Source: DALYJJ01 sp031969915 (GTDB taxonomy: Bacteria; Acidobacteriota; Terriglobia; Bryobacterales; Bryobacteraceae). Taken from it: a stretch of DNA of 44,993 nt. The stretch covers positions 1-44,993 of the forward strand of contig DALYJJ010000038.1 in NCBI GenBank assembly GCA_031969915.1, given 5' to 3'. Below are positions 24,608-33,887 of the stretch, in pieces; position 1 is the first letter of the stretch; the number at the start of each line of letters is the position of its first letter. The position numbers were made by a program, and so were the translations under genes. The notes beneath the pieces were generated by a model. The model was not told the origin of the DNA. It saw nothing but the letters and a program-made list of their open reading frames with translations, and searched no databases.

Positions 24608-25132
24608 TCAGAACCGGTAGCCGATTCCCACGCGGGCCGAGATGTCGGGCAGGACGTACCGCCACGTCAGCCCGGCTTCGAAGCGCAGCAGCAGGCGTTC
24701 GGAGGGCGCGGCCACAACGCCGAACTTGCCCAGCAACGTCATGCCGGAATCGTTCGCCACGAAGTCCCGCGACTGGAACGTGGTCCGCGTGCGGTCCACG
24801 GCGAGTCCCACGCCGCCTCCCCCGAACCCATAGAGCCGCTCGCCACCCCAGCGGCGAACCACGGCCGGGCTCACATACGTGCGCCGGGCTGAGAAGCTCT
24901 CCGTCGGGATCGGCGACTCTTGTGTGGCGCGGCCGGTTGAGACCTCGAGATCCACAGCCCACGCGCCGGTGATCGGCACCATCACGGCGCCGCCGAACGC
25001 CGCCGCCGTCCCGAGGCTGCTCTCGTCCCCGCCGATGCGCGAGGCCCCCACCAGCCCGAAGACCTCCACCGCGCGCGGCGCCTGCGCCGCCAAGGGAAGA
25101 CCAGCCAGCAGCAGCAGCCCGGCGCGTTTCAT
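24608..25132 (-). CDS. Small outer-membrane beta-barrel protein
   Basis: 174 residues from ATG 25132, which overlaps the stop of the upstream oxidoreductase (ATGA). A signal peptide (KRAGLLLLAGLPLAAQA) precedes alternating hydrophobic strands: AAAFGGAVMVPI, AWAVDLEVSTGRA, RLYGFGGGGVGLAVDRT, TLLGKFGVVAAP, LLLRFEAGLTWRYVLP and a terminal ARVGIGYRF with the C-terminal Phe expected for barrel assembly. The size suggests an 8-stranded barrel of the OmpA/OmpW porin-like class. Function unknown. Confidence 0.78.
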   Translation of the reverse strand: MKRAGLLLLAGLPLAAQAPRAVEVFGLVGASRIGGDESSLGTAAAFGGAVMVPITGAWAVDLEVSTGRATQESPIPTESFSARRTYVSPAVVRRWGGERLYGFGGGGVGLAVDRTRTTFQSRDFVANDSGMTLLGKFGVVAAPSERLLLRFEAGLTWRYVLPDISARVGIGYRF

Positions 25133-26379
25133 GCGTGCCACCTCACGGTCTTACCGGTCCGGATGGCTTCGACGCCCAGCAGAGCCGTCTCTGTAATCAG
25201 CGCGCCGAACTGGAAGTTGCAGTTGGGCGCCGGTCCGCCCTTCGCCGCGTCGATCCATTCCTTGTAATGGCCGATGCTACGGGCAATAGTCTTCGCCGGC
25301 GGCGGCATGTCGCGGTGCTTCGACTCCGGCAGCAGCCGCACCCGGCCGCCCGCGAAGCCGCTCAGCAACGCTCCTTTCTCGCCTAGAAACAGCAATCCCG
25401 TGCGCGGCAGTTCCGCCTCCGGGTCAAGCTGCGGAGGACGCGGCGGCTTCAGGCCGCCGTCATACCAGAAGACGCGAACGCCGCCCGGGAAATCCCACGT
25501 GACAGCGGCGGCGTGAGGAAACGTCTCCGGCGTCTTCAGGGTTCGGGAGCGCATCCAGGGTTGGTCGGCCTGATCGGAGGGCGCCGGGACCATGATGAAG
25601 TTCGAACTGGCGGAAGCGGAGACGGGCGGCGGCAGTTCCAGGGCGCGAAAGATGATGTGCAGTGTGTGGCAGCCCATGTCGCCCAACGCACCGGTGCCGA
25701 AGTCGTACCAGCCGCGCCAGTTGAAGGGATGGTAGACGGGGTGGAAGGGGCGCTTGGGCGCGCCGCCCAACCACAGGTCCCAATCGAAGGTGTCCGGCGG
25801 AGCCACCGCCTGTTCCGGCCGCGGAAGGCCTTGCGGCCACACCGGGCGATCACTCCAGGTGTGCACCTCGCGCACTTTGCCGATGATCCCGGAGCGTACC
25901 CATTCCTCCGTCTGGCAGGCTTCCTCGGAGGCGCAACTCTGCACGCTCATCTGGGTGGCGACCTTCTTCTCCCGGGCCGCCTTCGCCACCGCCCGCGCCT
26001 CCTCGATGGTGCGCGTCATCGGCTTGGCGCAATAGACGTGCTTGCCGAGCTCAATCGCCGCCAGTGCGATCTGGGCGTGCGTGTGATCCGGTGTCCCGAT
26101 GATCACGGCGTCGATGGCCTTCTCCCGTTCGAGCAGCTTTCGCCAATCGCGGTAACGCGCGGCGTTCGGATAACGGGCGAATGTCTTTGCGGCGTACACG
26201 TCGTCGACGTCGGCCAGCGCGACGATGTTCTCCGACTCGCACTCGCGGAGGTACCCGCCGCCCATGGCGCCGATGCCGACGCCGGCGATGTTCAACTTGT
26301 CGCGCGAAGCGTTTTGCTGCGCGCCCGCGACGGCGGCGAAAGCCGCGCCGCCCAATAGCGTTCGCCGTTCGATAGTCAT
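25129..26379 (-). CDS. Tat-exported Gfo/Idh/MocA-family oxidoreductase
   Basis: 416 residues from ATG 26379 (MTIERRTLLGGAAFAAVAG), a twin-arginine signal; an earlier ATG at 26388 is possible. The nucleotide-binding start is LNIAGVGIGAMGGGYL, then VIIGTPDHTHAQIALAAIE and KHVYCAKPMTRTIEEA. The family's DMGCHTLHIIF His motif is near residue 235. It resembles the large Acidobacteria/Planctomycetes group annotated as putative dehydrogenases. Paralogous to the gene at 23399 but clearly different. Its stop overlaps the barrel gene start. Confidence 0.9.
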   Translation of the reverse strand: MTIERRTLLGGAAFAAVAGAQQNASRDKLNIAGVGIGAMGGGYLRECESENIVALADVDDVYAAKTFARYPNAARYRDWRKLLEREKAIDAVIIGTPDHTHAQIALAAIELGKHVYCAKPMTRTIEEARAVAKAAREKKVATQMSVQSCASEEACQTEEWVRSGIIGKVREVHTWSDRPVWPQGLPRPEQAVAPPDTFDWDLWLGGAPKRPFHPVYHPFNWRGWYDFGTGALGDMGCHTLHIIFRALELPPPVSASASSNFIMVPAPSDQADQPWMRSRTLKTPETFPHAAAVTWDFPGGVRVFWYDGGLKPPRPPQLDPEAELPRTGLLFLGEKGALLSGFAGGRVRLLPESKHRDMPPPAKTIARSIGHYKEWIDAAKGGPAPNCNFQFGALITETALLGVEAIRTGKTVRWHA

Positions 26380-26427
26380 CGCCGCCATCGTAACGCGGCG
26401 AGCGACCGAAGGCGAGACCGCAGGCCG

Positions 26428-28119
26428 CTACTTCACGCCGATTGTTACACTCGTCTGCGTCGCCACCCCGCCGATGGTGATCACCACGGGCACGGCCTTG
26501 CCGGCCTTCGCGCCCGCGGGCACGGTGAGATTCACCTGGAATACGCCCGCCACCAGGCCGCTGACGCCGGTGGCGGATTGCACCGGAGCGTCGATCCCGT
26601 CGATTTGTGCGCTCACGGTGGCGGTGATGTTGAGCACTGAATTCAGAATCTCGCCGTTCGCCACCGCGGGCGTCGCCGTCAGTACGCCTTCTCCGGTTCC
26701 GAAGAGCGAGATGACTTTCCCGCCCGCAATCGGGTTCGCGTCAGAATTGATGGTGCCGTCTTCGTTCAGCGCGGCGGCCTGGCCGGAGCCAACGGAACCC
26801 ATAGTGAAGAGCGCGGGGGCGGTGGCGGCCACCGCCACCGTCAGCGGTTGCGCGGAGACCACACCGTTGAACTCGGCCCACACCTTTACGTTGCCGCCGG
26901 TAGTGACGTTGTAGGGGACCATCGCCACCACCTGCGAGAGCGAGGTGAAAATGATGGGCGCGGCGGTGGCGGCGCCCGACGTTGTAGTTCCGAAGAGAAT
27001 CCGCGTTCCCGCCAGCGTCGCCGCGATCGTCGCCGGGGAAGTCGGCATCGCAAACGTGGTGAGCGCGCCCGGCCCGAGGCCGCTACCGAAGATCGCCACC
27101 ATCTTGCCGGGTGAAACCGGCCCGGCGAGGAAGCTCGCCGCATCCACGACTCCTGCGATCTGCGGCCCCGGCGCCAGGACGCTGAATACGGCCGCACTCG
27201 ATACGCCGCCGCCCGGGTCCGGATTGCTTACGGTGATCGAAAGGTTGCCCACCGCCGAGAGCAGACTGGCGGGGATCACGGCCTGCATCGAGGTGCTACC
27301 CAGCGGCGTGGTGGCGAGCGGCGTCGATCCGTTCACGCGCACTTGAGAGCCCGTGTAGAAGTTCGTCCCGGTGAGGGTTACGGTGGTGGTCCCGGCGCCC
27401 GCCACCGCGCTGGCTGGAAACACGGAGGTCAGCGTCGGGGCGCCCGGATTGACCGTCAGGTTCACGGTTACGGCGACGGTCTTGTTGGCCGAAGACGGCG
27501 CGGAGATCGTGACCGTGCCTTTGTAAACGCCGGGCGTCAAACCGGTGGGGCTGATGATCAGATCGACGGTTGGGGCGAAGCCGGGAAAGATGATGCCGCT
27601 GGTGGGCGTGGCGGTGAGCCACGTGGCACCGGTGACCGCTGCGGTGTAGGAAAGCAATGAACCGTTGCTGTTCAGCGTCAGCTTCTGCGAGGGCGCCGGC
27701 GAGCCGGGCGTGTGAATCAAAGAAACCGGGTTGGGGGTGACGGTGAGCGCCGCCGGTGGCGCCTTCACGGCCAGAGTCACCGGGATGTTGACCGCCGGGA
27801 CCCACGCCGCCGTCACCGCCACCTGGCCCGTGTAAGTGCCAATGGCGAGGCTGGTCGGATTCACAGTCACCTTAAGCGAGCCGGGCGTACGGCCGGTGTC
27901 CGGGCTCACCGTGAGCCACGCGCCACCCGTGGCCGCGGCCGCGAAGTTCATGGGCGTGGTGCTGCCCGTGACGCTCACCGCCAGAGTCTGCGCGGCGGGC
28001 AGCTTGGTGTCACCCAACTGGTGCGTGAACGCCAGCGAGCCGGGCGTCACTTTGAGGGTCTGCGCCGGCAGAGAACTCGCGGCCATCGCGAGCAGGCATG
28101 CCAACCGTTTCCAGGTCAT
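26428..28119 (-). CDS. Secreted Ig-like repeat protein with C-terminal TIGR03437 domain
   Basis: 563 residues with a signal peptide (LACLLAMAASSLPAQ). Two BACON-like Ig domains repeat the pattern LAFTHQLGDTKLPAAQTLAV then GGAWLTVSPDTGRTPGSLKV, and NPVSLIHTPGSPAPSQKLTL then GATWLTATPTSG, giving residues 20-230. An IPT/TIG domain follows (LTSVFPASAVAGAGTTTVTL). Residues 325-563 are the TIGR03437 domain (VDAASFLAGPVSPGKMVAIF, SLFGTGEGVLTA). It is probably a cell-surface adhesion or binding protein; ligand unknown. ATG 28119 follows an in-frame GTG at 28122. Confidence 0.88.
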   Translation of the reverse strand: MTWKRLACLLAMAASSLPAQTLKVTPGSLAFTHQLGDTKLPAAQTLAVSVTGSTTPMNFAAAATGGAWLTVSPDTGRTPGSLKVTVNPTSLAIGTYTGQVAVTAAWVPAVNIPVTLAVKAPPAALTVTPNPVSLIHTPGSPAPSQKLTLNSNGSLLSYTAAVTGATWLTATPTSGIIFPGFAPTVDLIISPTGLTPGVYKGTVTISAPSSANKTVAVTVNLTVNPGAPTLTSVFPASAVAGAGTTTVTLTGTNFYTGSQVRVNGSTPLATTPLGSTSMQAVIPASLLSAVGNLSITVSNPDPGGGVSSAAVFSVLAPGPQIAGVVDAASFLAGPVSPGKMVAIFGSGLGPGALTTFAMPTSPATIAATLAGTRILFGTTTSGAATAAPIIFTSLSQVVAMVPYNVTTGGNVKVWAEFNGVVSAQPLTVAVAATAPALFTMGSVGSGQAAALNEDGTINSDANPIAGGKVISLFGTGEGVLTATPAVANGEILNSVLNITATVSAQIDGIDAPVQSATGVSGLVAGVFQVNLTVPAGAKAGKAVPVVITIGGVATQTSVTIGVK

Positions 28120-28150
28120 CACGACTGGCTTATCGGCCAGCCGCGCCGCA

Positions 28151-29062
28151 TTATGAGGCGATCGAGAAGCGGCGGGTCACTTCCATCACCGCCGTTCGCC
28201 AGAAGTTCGGCTTCGGCGGCGGCGCGATGGACGGGACGCGCCATTGCCGTGGCGGATCGACGGCGTAGCTCAGCTCCGCCATGAACTCGGAGCAAGACGT
28301 AAAGCGTTCTCCCGGGTTCTTGGATAAGGCGCGCGCGAGCACCAGGTCGGCGGTCTCCGGAACGTCGCGGTTCGCCGCGCTCGCGGGCCGGGGATCGTCG
28401 GAGACGATGCGCAACAAAAGCATGTGTTCCGTCGCGGCCTCGAGCGGAGGCCGTCCGGTGAGCACTTCATACGCCATCGCCGCCAGCGAGTATTGGTCGG
28501 ACCGGGCTCCCGCGAACTCCGACCGCAATTGCTCCGGAGGCAGATAGTGGAACGTGCCCACCAGCATGCCGCGCAGCGTGATGCCGCTCACCGACCGCAT
28601 CTTCGCCAGCCCGAAGTCCGCCAGTTTGGCCACCCCGTCGGAGTTCACCAGCACGTTGGCGGGTTTTACGTCGCGATGGTAAATCCCGAAGGAGTGCGCG
28701 TAATCGAGTGCGGCGGCAACCTGACGCAGAGCGCTCAGTTTCTCGGCCGCGGAGCGACCGGCCGTGTACTCGGTGAGCCGCAACCCGCGCACCAGTTCCA
28801 TGACGATGTAGGCGAACTCGGGACGCTCGGCGAAGTCGTACACCTTGACGATATTGGGGTGCGAAAGCTGCGCCGCGGCGGATGCCTCCACGCGGAAGCG
28901 CTGGAGCACCATGTCGCCGTCCGTGCTGCCACCGAGCAGATGCAGCCAGAGCAGCTTGATCGCCACGTCGCGCTGCAGGCACTCGTCCCGGCCCGAGTAC
29001 ACGTGCCCCACGGCCCCGCGCCCCAAACACTCATGGATTTCGTACCGCCCGAGGTGTCCCAT
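28151..29062 (-). CDS. Soluble Ser/Thr protein kinase (PknB-like domain)
   Basis: 303 residues, nearly all one Hanks-type kinase domain. The glycine loop is GRGAVG at 14-19, the catalytic Lys is K36 in VAIKLL, the catalytic loop YHRDVKPAN is at 129-137, and DFG is at 150-152. Activation-segment and lobe residues (GTFHYLPPEQLRSEFAGARS, DQYSLAAMAYEVLTGRPP) are complete, so it should be active. Unlike many bacterial PknB proteins it has no membrane helix or sensor tail; the last 30 residues are a Pro-rich extension. Targets unknown. Confidence 0.92.
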   Translation of the reverse strand: MGHLGRYEIHECLGRGAVGHVYSGRDECLQRDVAIKLLWLHLLGGSTDGDMVLQRFRVEASAAAQLSHPNIVKVYDFAERPEFAYIVMELVRGLRLTEYTAGRSAAEKLSALRQVAAALDYAHSFGIYHRDVKPANVLVNSDGVAKLADFGLAKMRSVSGITLRGMLVGTFHYLPPEQLRSEFAGARSDQYSLAAMAYEVLTGRPPLEAATEHMLLLRIVSDDPRPASAANRDVPETADLVLARALSKNPGERFTSCSEFMAELSYAVDPPRQWRVPSIAPPPKPNFWRTAVMEVTRRFSIAS

Positions 29063-29173
29063 CCCGCCTCCGCGTATAGCGCCTCCAACTGGTAACGCGG
29101 ATTCCGCCCGGCTCTCAGGCCAAAGATCTCTTCCGTCCTTGCCGAGCCCGCCCGCCGTCTGGGACTATGAGGC

Positions 29174-29608
29174 ATGATGCAGGCGAAGGCGGGCGACCGC
29201 GTCCGGGTCCACTACACAGGCACGCTCGACGACGGGCACGTATTCGACAGTTCGGCGGACCGCGAGCCGCTGGAGTTCCAGCTCGGCCAGGGCGACGTCA
29301 TCGCGGGCTTCGACCGCGCGGTCGAAGGAATGTCCGTGGGCGAGTCGAAGACCGAGCGGATTCCGGCGGCGGAGGCGTACGGCCCGTATCGCAGCGAATT
29401 GCGGCTCGAGTTGACCCGGGACCAGTTTCCCGCCGATTTGGAGCTGCGCGAGGGCATGCGTCTGCGCCTGGAAGGCCCGCACGGGCAAGCGATGCCCGTA
29501 CTGCTGACCGAGTTGGGACTGGAAACGGTGACCCTCGACGGAAACCACCCGCTGGCGGGACAGGAACTGATTTTCAAGATCGAACTGGTGGAGATTCTGG
29601 CGGCCTAG
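29174..29608 (+). CDS. FKBP-type peptidyl-prolyl isomerase, SlyD-like
   Basis: 144 residues. The FKBP half-domains are visible as RVRVHYTGTLDDGHVFDSS, PLEFQLGQGDVIAGFDRAVE and, at the end, NHPLAGQELIFKIELVEI. The insertion between them (YGPYRSELRLELTRDQFPAD) is the chaperone IF domain of SlyD-type proteins. It lacks the His-rich tail of E. coli SlyD, so nickel handling is unlikely. There is no signal peptide; it acts in the cytoplasm. ATG 29174 and 29177 are both possible starts. Confidence 0.92.
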   Translation: MMQAKAGDRVRVHYTGTLDDGHVFDSSADREPLEFQLGQGDVIAGFDRAVEGMSVGESKTERIPAAEAYGPYRSELRLELTRDQFPADLELREGMRLRLEGPHGQAMPVLLTELGLETVTLDGNHPLAGQELIFKIELVEILAA

Positions 29609-29622
29609 CGCGCCAAGCCGGA

Positions 29623-30051
29623 CTACAGCGCGCTCGAATGGTCGTGGATGATCTTCCAGCCCGCCTTGCCCTTGCGCACCACCAGGCTGTAGCGGCCCGT
29701 CGCGTCCCCACCCCCCGCGGCAGTGCGCTTGAGGGTGTACCGGCCGACGACGATCGCCAGGTCCGGCGCCACCGTTCTCACCGTGATCTCGCTGAAAGTC
29801 AGCGCCCCCATCGCGTCGCGCGTCGGGTAGTCGCGCCGGTAGCGCGCCAGGATGGCGTCCGGCCCGCCCCGAACCACCTGCCTGCCAACGAAGGTGGTCT
29901 CCGCTGAGTCCTCATAGTAGGAAGCGAAGGCGGGCAGGTCGCCGCGGTTCCAGTCCTCCGCCGAACGGAGCAGCATCGCGGTGATCGCTTTGTCTTCCTG
30001 GGCCAGGAGCAGAAAGGGGCACAACAGCGGCAACAGGCGGCGCAGAAGCAT
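29623..30051 (-). CDS. Secreted NTF2-like (DUF4440-type) protein
   Basis: 142 residues from ATG 30051; a TTG start at 30060 is also open. A hydrophobic signal (LLRRLLPLLCPFLLLAQ) comes first. The rest follows the SnoaL/DUF4440 cone fold: AEDWNRGDLPAFASYYEDSA, ARYRRDYPT, DLAIVVGRYTL and the ending RYSLVVRKGKAGWKIIHDHS. Members bind small molecules or serve as association modules; a specific activity cannot be read from the sequence. It is divergent from the Trm112-like gene, 43 bases away. Confidence 0.82.
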   Translation of the reverse strand: MLLRRLLPLLCPFLLLAQEDKAITAMLLRSAEDWNRGDLPAFASYYEDSAETTFVGRQVVRGGPDAILARYRRDYPTRDAMGALTFSEITVRTVAPDLAIVVGRYTLKRTAAGGGDATGRYSLVVRKGKAGWKIIHDHSSAL

Positions 30052-30094
30052 CTTCAACAAATAGCATTGCTGTTACACTGGGAGCCAGATCGTT

Positions 30095-30265
30095 ATGGCC
30101 GTCAGCAAGGATTTGCTCGAGATTCTGGTTTGCCCGCTGTGCAAGGCGACGGTGGAGTTGAAGCCGGACGGCTCCGGCCTGAAATGCGTGGAGTGCAAGC
30201 GCGTCTATCCGATCCGCGACGACATCCCGGTGATGCTCATCGACGAGGCTCGGATCGAGGAATAA
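30095..30265 (+). CDS. Trm112-family zinc-ribbon protein (56 aa)
   Basis: A 56-residue protein starting MAVSKDLLEILVCPLCKATV. The paired CPLC and CVEC (about residues 13-16 and 33-36) form a zinc ribbon, followed by the family ending YPIRDDIPVMLIDEA. In eukaryotes Trm112 activates methyltransferases. In bacteria it is commonly encoded beside LPS genes such as lpxK and kdsB, and here it lies 12 bases upstream of a heptosyltransferase-like gene. It is the first gene of the run that extends to hpt. Confidence 0.9.
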   Translation: MAVSKDLLEILVCPLCKATVELKPDGSGLKCVECKRVYPIRDDIPVMLIDEARIEE

Positions 30266-30277
30266 GCGTCCCGGCGC

Positions 30278-31180
30278 ATGGCAACGGTTCTCGAACGTCT
30301 GCCCGAGGGCGCCACAGTCAACGTCATCCGGCTGCGTTCGTTGGGCGATTGCGTGCTCACCACGCCCGCGCTTCGGGTTCTGAAGCAGGCCCGGCCCGAC
30401 CTGCGCGTCACGGTCACCGTGGAGCCGCGGTTCTCCGCCGTCTTCGAAGGCAATCCCGATGTGGAGACCGTAGCGGCGCCCTCCCTGCCCGCGGCCCGTG
30501 CCGGCCTTTGCCTCAACCTCCACGGCGGTTCGCGCAGCGCCTGGCTAGCCGCCTCCACGTGCGCTCGATTTCGCGCCGGGTTCAGCCACTTCGTCCCGGG
30601 CTGGCTCTATAACGTGAGGATTCCGCGGGCCCAGGACATACTCGGCGAGGAGCGCACGGTCCACACGGCGGAACATCTGGCAAGCGCCGTTTTCCATCTC
30701 GGCGCGCCCCGCCGCGAGATCCCGCGAGCCCAACTCTTCGCCCCTCCGCCGCCCGTCCGTCCGCCGTACGCCGTGGTCCATCCGCTGGCGGCGACGCCGG
30801 AAAAGACATGGCCGCCCGAGCGGTTTGTGGAAGCCGCGCAGTGGCTGCGCCGCGAAGCCGGCCTGGAGCCGGTCTTTATCGGCGCGGCCACCGACCAGAT
30901 GCGCGCCTTTTCCTCCTTCGAATGCCTTCGCGGCGCGGCGCTGAAAAGTGTCATGTCGCTGCTCTCCGGGGCCTCGCTCTTCCTCGGTAACGATAGCGGT
31001 CCGGCGCACATGGCAGCGGCGTTCGGGGTTCCCGTGGTGGTCCTGTACGGAACGTCGGACCCGGTGATCTGGGCGCCGTGGCGCACTGCGTCGGAGAGCA
31101 TCGCGGCGCGCGAGGGAATCGCCCAGCTTCCCGTCTCCCGGGTCATCGAATCCCTCGAGCGGCTGAGGGTCCGCGTATGA
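30278..31180 (+). CDS. Glycosyltransferase family 9 (heptosyltransferase-like)
   Basis: GT9 enzymes transfer heptose from ADP-heptose to the LPS core at the inner membrane. Motifs are IRLRSLGDCVLTTPALRVLK at the start (acceptor side), VVHPLAATPEKTWPPERF in the middle, and GNDSGPAHMAAAFGVPVVVL followed by YGTSDPVIWAPW for nucleotide-sugar binding. At 300 residues it is slightly short for the family. Its stop overlaps msbA (ATGA). Whether it adds heptose or another sugar cannot be decided. Confidence 0.9.
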   Translation: MATVLERLPEGATVNVIRLRSLGDCVLTTPALRVLKQARPDLRVTVTVEPRFSAVFEGNPDVETVAAPSLPAARAGLCLNLHGGSRSAWLAASTCARFRAGFSHFVPGWLYNVRIPRAQDILGEERTVHTAEHLASAVFHLGAPRREIPRAQLFAPPPPVRPPYAVVHPLAATPEKTWPPERFVEAAQWLRREAGLEPVFIGAATDQMRAFSSFECLRGAALKSVMSLLSGASLFLGNDSGPAHMAAAFGVPVVVLYGTSDPVIWAPWRTASESIAAREGIAQLPVSRVIESLERLRVRV

Positions 31181-32991
31181 AGGGGCTCGGAAGGCTGCTC
31201 GGCTATGTGCGGCCGTACTGGCCCGCGCTCGTGTTTTCCGTGGCCCTGATGGGCATCGCGGGCGCCGCCCATGGATTGATGGCCCTGCTCATTGAGCCGA
31301 TCTTCGACCGCGTGCTGCGCCCGCAGGCCGAAGAGGCCCAGGTGCTGCTCGCCCGCATCCCGGTCCTCGACTACCCGATCTACCTCGACAACCTGCTGCC
31401 CGCCTGGATCACCAATGTCTGGACCATGGTCGCCGTCGGCATCGCCGGTGTGTTTCTGATCAAGGGCCTTGCCGATTACCTGGGCAACTACCTGGTGAAC
31501 TACGTGGGGCTGTCCGCGGTCACCGACGTGCGGCAGGCGGCGTTTGAAAAGGTGCTCAAGCAGGACGCTTCGTTTTTCGAGTCCAACTCCACCGGCAAGC
31601 TGATGTCGTCGATCCTCAACGATATCGAAAAGATCCAGGTGGCGACGTCGCACATTCTCGCCGATTTTCTTCGCCAGAGCTTCTCGGCGGTCTTCCTGCT
31701 GTACGTGGTCTTCGCGAAGGACTGGAAGCTCGCGCTGGTGAGCTTCACGCTCTTTCCGTTCGTGCTGCTGCCCACGTTGCGCATCGGCAAGCGGCTGCGG
31801 CGCACCACCCGGCGCGCGCAGGACGACGCCGCGGAGTTGACCGAAATTCTTCAGGAGACGTTGAGCGGGCACCAGGTGGTGCAGTCCTTCGGCGCCGAAC
31901 AGTTGGAGGCGCAGCGGTTCGCCAAGGCCAGCCGCAGGCTGCGCAAGAGCAACCTTCGCTATACCGCGCAGCAGGCCCTGGCCTCGCCCATGATCGAGTT
32001 CTTCGCCGCGCTCACGCTGGTGGCGCTGCTCACCTACGCGCGCGGGCAGATCGCCGCCGGCGCGATGACCACCGGCGAGTTCACCAGCTTCGTCATCGCA
32101 TTGCTGATGCTTTACGAGCCCGTGAAGCGCCTGACCGGTATTCACAACATCTTCCAGCAGGCGCTGGGCGCTTCGCAGCGCGTCTTCGAGTACCTGGACC
32201 GGCAGGAGGTCATCGCCGATTCACCGGGGGCCAGGGCGCTGACCGGCTTTCGGGAGGCCATCCGGCTGGAGAGAGTGGGTTTCCGATACTCCGGCTCCGA
32301 GGCGCCCGTGCTGGTGGCCGTGGATCTGGAAGTGCGCGCGGGTGAGGTGGTGGCGCTGGTCGGGCCGTCGGGCGCGGGAAAGACGACCCTGGCGCGGCTG
32401 GTTCCCCGTTTCCACGATGTGCAGGAGGGGCGCGTGCTGGTGGACGGCCTCGACGTTCGAGCGGCGCGGCTGGAGACGTTGCGCGCGCAAATCGGGATCG
32501 TGCCGCAGGACACGTTCCTGTTCAACGACACGGTTTCGAACAACATCCGCTACGGTCGGCGCGAGGCAACCGACCACGACGTCCGCGAGGCGGCGCGCAA
32601 CGCCCTGGCCGAAGAGTTCATCGAACGGCTTCCGGAGCGCTACGATACGGTGATCGGCGAACGCGGAACCAAACTCAGCGGCGGGCAGCGGCAGCGCATC
32701 GCGATCGCCCGCGCGTTGCTCAAGAACGCCCCGATCCTGATCCTCGACGAAGCCACCAGCCATCTCGACACGGAAAGCGAGATCCTGGTGCAGCGCGCGC
32801 TCGCCAACCTGATGGCCGGGCGCACGGTGATCGTCATCGCGCACCGGCTCTCCACCATCCGGCGCGCCGACAAGATCGTCGTGCTCGACCGCGGCCGCAT
32901 CACCGAAATCGGAACCCATGACGAACTGGTGGCCGGCGGAGGCATCTACCAGCGTCTGCATGAACTCCAATACCTGGAGGCCTCCGCATGA
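31177..32991 (+). CDS. msbA: Lipid A/phospholipid flippase ABC transporter MsbA
   Basis: 604 residues from ATG 31177, overlapping the GT9 stop. The N-terminal half has six membrane helices. The ATPase half carries Walker A GPSGAGKTT, Q-loop IGIVPQDTFLFNDTVSNNIR, signature LSGGQRQRIAIARALL, Walker B ILILDEATSHLD and the switch His in VIVIAHRLSTI. It flips lipid A-core across the inner membrane; the upstream GT9 gene supports this role over a drug exporter. An earlier in-frame ATG at 31078 lies inside GT9 and is rejected. Confidence 0.9.
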   Translation: MKGLGRLLGYVRPYWPALVFSVALMGIAGAAHGLMALLIEPIFDRVLRPQAEEAQVLLARIPVLDYPIYLDNLLPAWITNVWTMVAVGIAGVFLIKGLADYLGNYLVNYVGLSAVTDVRQAAFEKVLKQDASFFESNSTGKLMSSILNDIEKIQVATSHILADFLRQSFSAVFLLYVVFAKDWKLALVSFTLFPFVLLPTLRIGKRLRRTTRRAQDDAAELTEILQETLSGHQVVQSFGAEQLEAQRFAKASRRLRKSNLRYTAQQALASPMIEFFAALTLVALLTYARGQIAAGAMTTGEFTSFVIALLMLYEPVKRLTGIHNIFQQALGASQRVFEYLDRQEVIADSPGARALTGFREAIRLERVGFRYSGSEAPVLVAVDLEVRAGEVVALVGPSGAGKTTLARLVPRFHDVQEGRVLVDGLDVRAARLETLRAQIGIVPQDTFLFNDTVSNNIRYGRREATDHDVREAARNALAEEFIERLPERYDTVIGERGTKLSGGQRQRIAIARALLKNAPILILDEATSHLDTESEILVQRALANLMAGRTVIVIAHRLSTIRRADKIVVLDRGRITEIGTHDELVAGGGIYQRLHELQYLEASA

Positions 32992-33887
32992 GTGCACCCC
33001 TTCGATCCATGACCGGGTACGCCCGGGTCCGCCGCCAAACGCCGCGCGGCGAAATCATCTTCTCACTGAAGAGCGTCAACCACCGCGGGTTGGATCTGCA
33101 CTTCCACCTGCCCGCCTCGCTCGACCCTTTCGAAGGCGCGGTGCGGGCGGTGCTGAAGCAGGCGCTTCTGCGCGGGCACGTGGACGTGCGCGTTTCGCTG
33201 GTGCGCGCCGGCGGCGAGGGAGCGGGCCAGTTGAACCGGGAACTGCTGGCCGCCTGGCACGGAGCGTTTCGCGCCGCTTCGGCCGAGCTCGGCCTGCGCG
33301 GAGAACCGGACTTGAACGAGGCGCTGCGCATTCCCGGAATGCTCGGCGAGGCGGGCGAGGAGGAGATCGAATCCGGCTTTGAAAGCGAGATCGCGGCGGC
33401 CGCGGGGGACGCGGCGGCGCGATTGAACGAGGTCCGCGCCCGCGAAGGCGCGGCGATCGCCGCGGAGATGCGAGCCCATAACGCCCGTGTGCGGGACGCG
33501 GCCGGGCGGATCGGCGACCTGCGCGCCGGCGCGCTGCCGTACTATCAGCAGCGGCTGCAGGAGCGGCTCGCGGAGCTGCTGAACGGCGTGGGCATCGAGC
33601 CCCAGCGGCTGGCGCAGGAGGCCGCTCTGCTCGCCGACCGCAGCGACATCGGCGAGGAGACCGCACGTCTGCGAATCCACGCCGATGAGCTGGCCGCGCT
33701 GCTCGATGCCGGCGGCGAAGTGGGCAAGCGGCTCGACTTTCTGCTTCAGGAGATGAACCGCGAGGCCAACACCATCCTCTCCAAGACCACCAACATCGGC
33801 GAGATCGGACTGGAGATCACCGGCCGGGCTCTCGAAGCCAAGTCGGCGATTGAGAAAATACGGGAGCAGGCACTGAACTTGGAATGA
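32988..33887 (+). CDS. yicC: YicC-family endoribonuclease
   Basis: 299 residues with the family start RSMTGYARVRRQTPRGEI, then FSLKSVNHRGLDLHFHLP and the highly conserved end KRLDFLLQEMNREANTILSK followed by KTTNIGEIGLEITGRALEAK and IEKIREQ. YicC proteins are RNases that affect small-RNA turnover and stress survival. The gene overlaps both neighbours by ATGA. The yicC-gmk order is widely conserved in bacteria and supports both calls. Confidence 0.94.
   Translation: MSAPLRSMTGYARVRRQTPRGEIIFSLKSVNHRGLDLHFHLPASLDPFEGAVRAVLKQALLRGHVDVRVSLVRAGGEGAGQLNRELLAAWHGAFRAASAELGLRGEPDLNEALRIPGMLGEAGEEEIESGFESEIAAAAGDAAARLNEVRAREGAAIAAEMRAHNARVRDAAGRIGDLRAGALPYYQQRLQERLAELLNGVGIEPQRLAQEAALLADRSDIGEETARLRIHADELAALLDAGGEVGKRLDFLLQEMNREANTILSKTTNIGEIGLEITGRALEAKSAIEKIREQALNLE

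Noticed and set aside
30607..32145. 512-residue minus-strand frame opposite GT9 and msbA
   Set aside because: It is an antisense shadow of two well-identified genes with His/Gln/Arg-biased composition and no recognisable motif.
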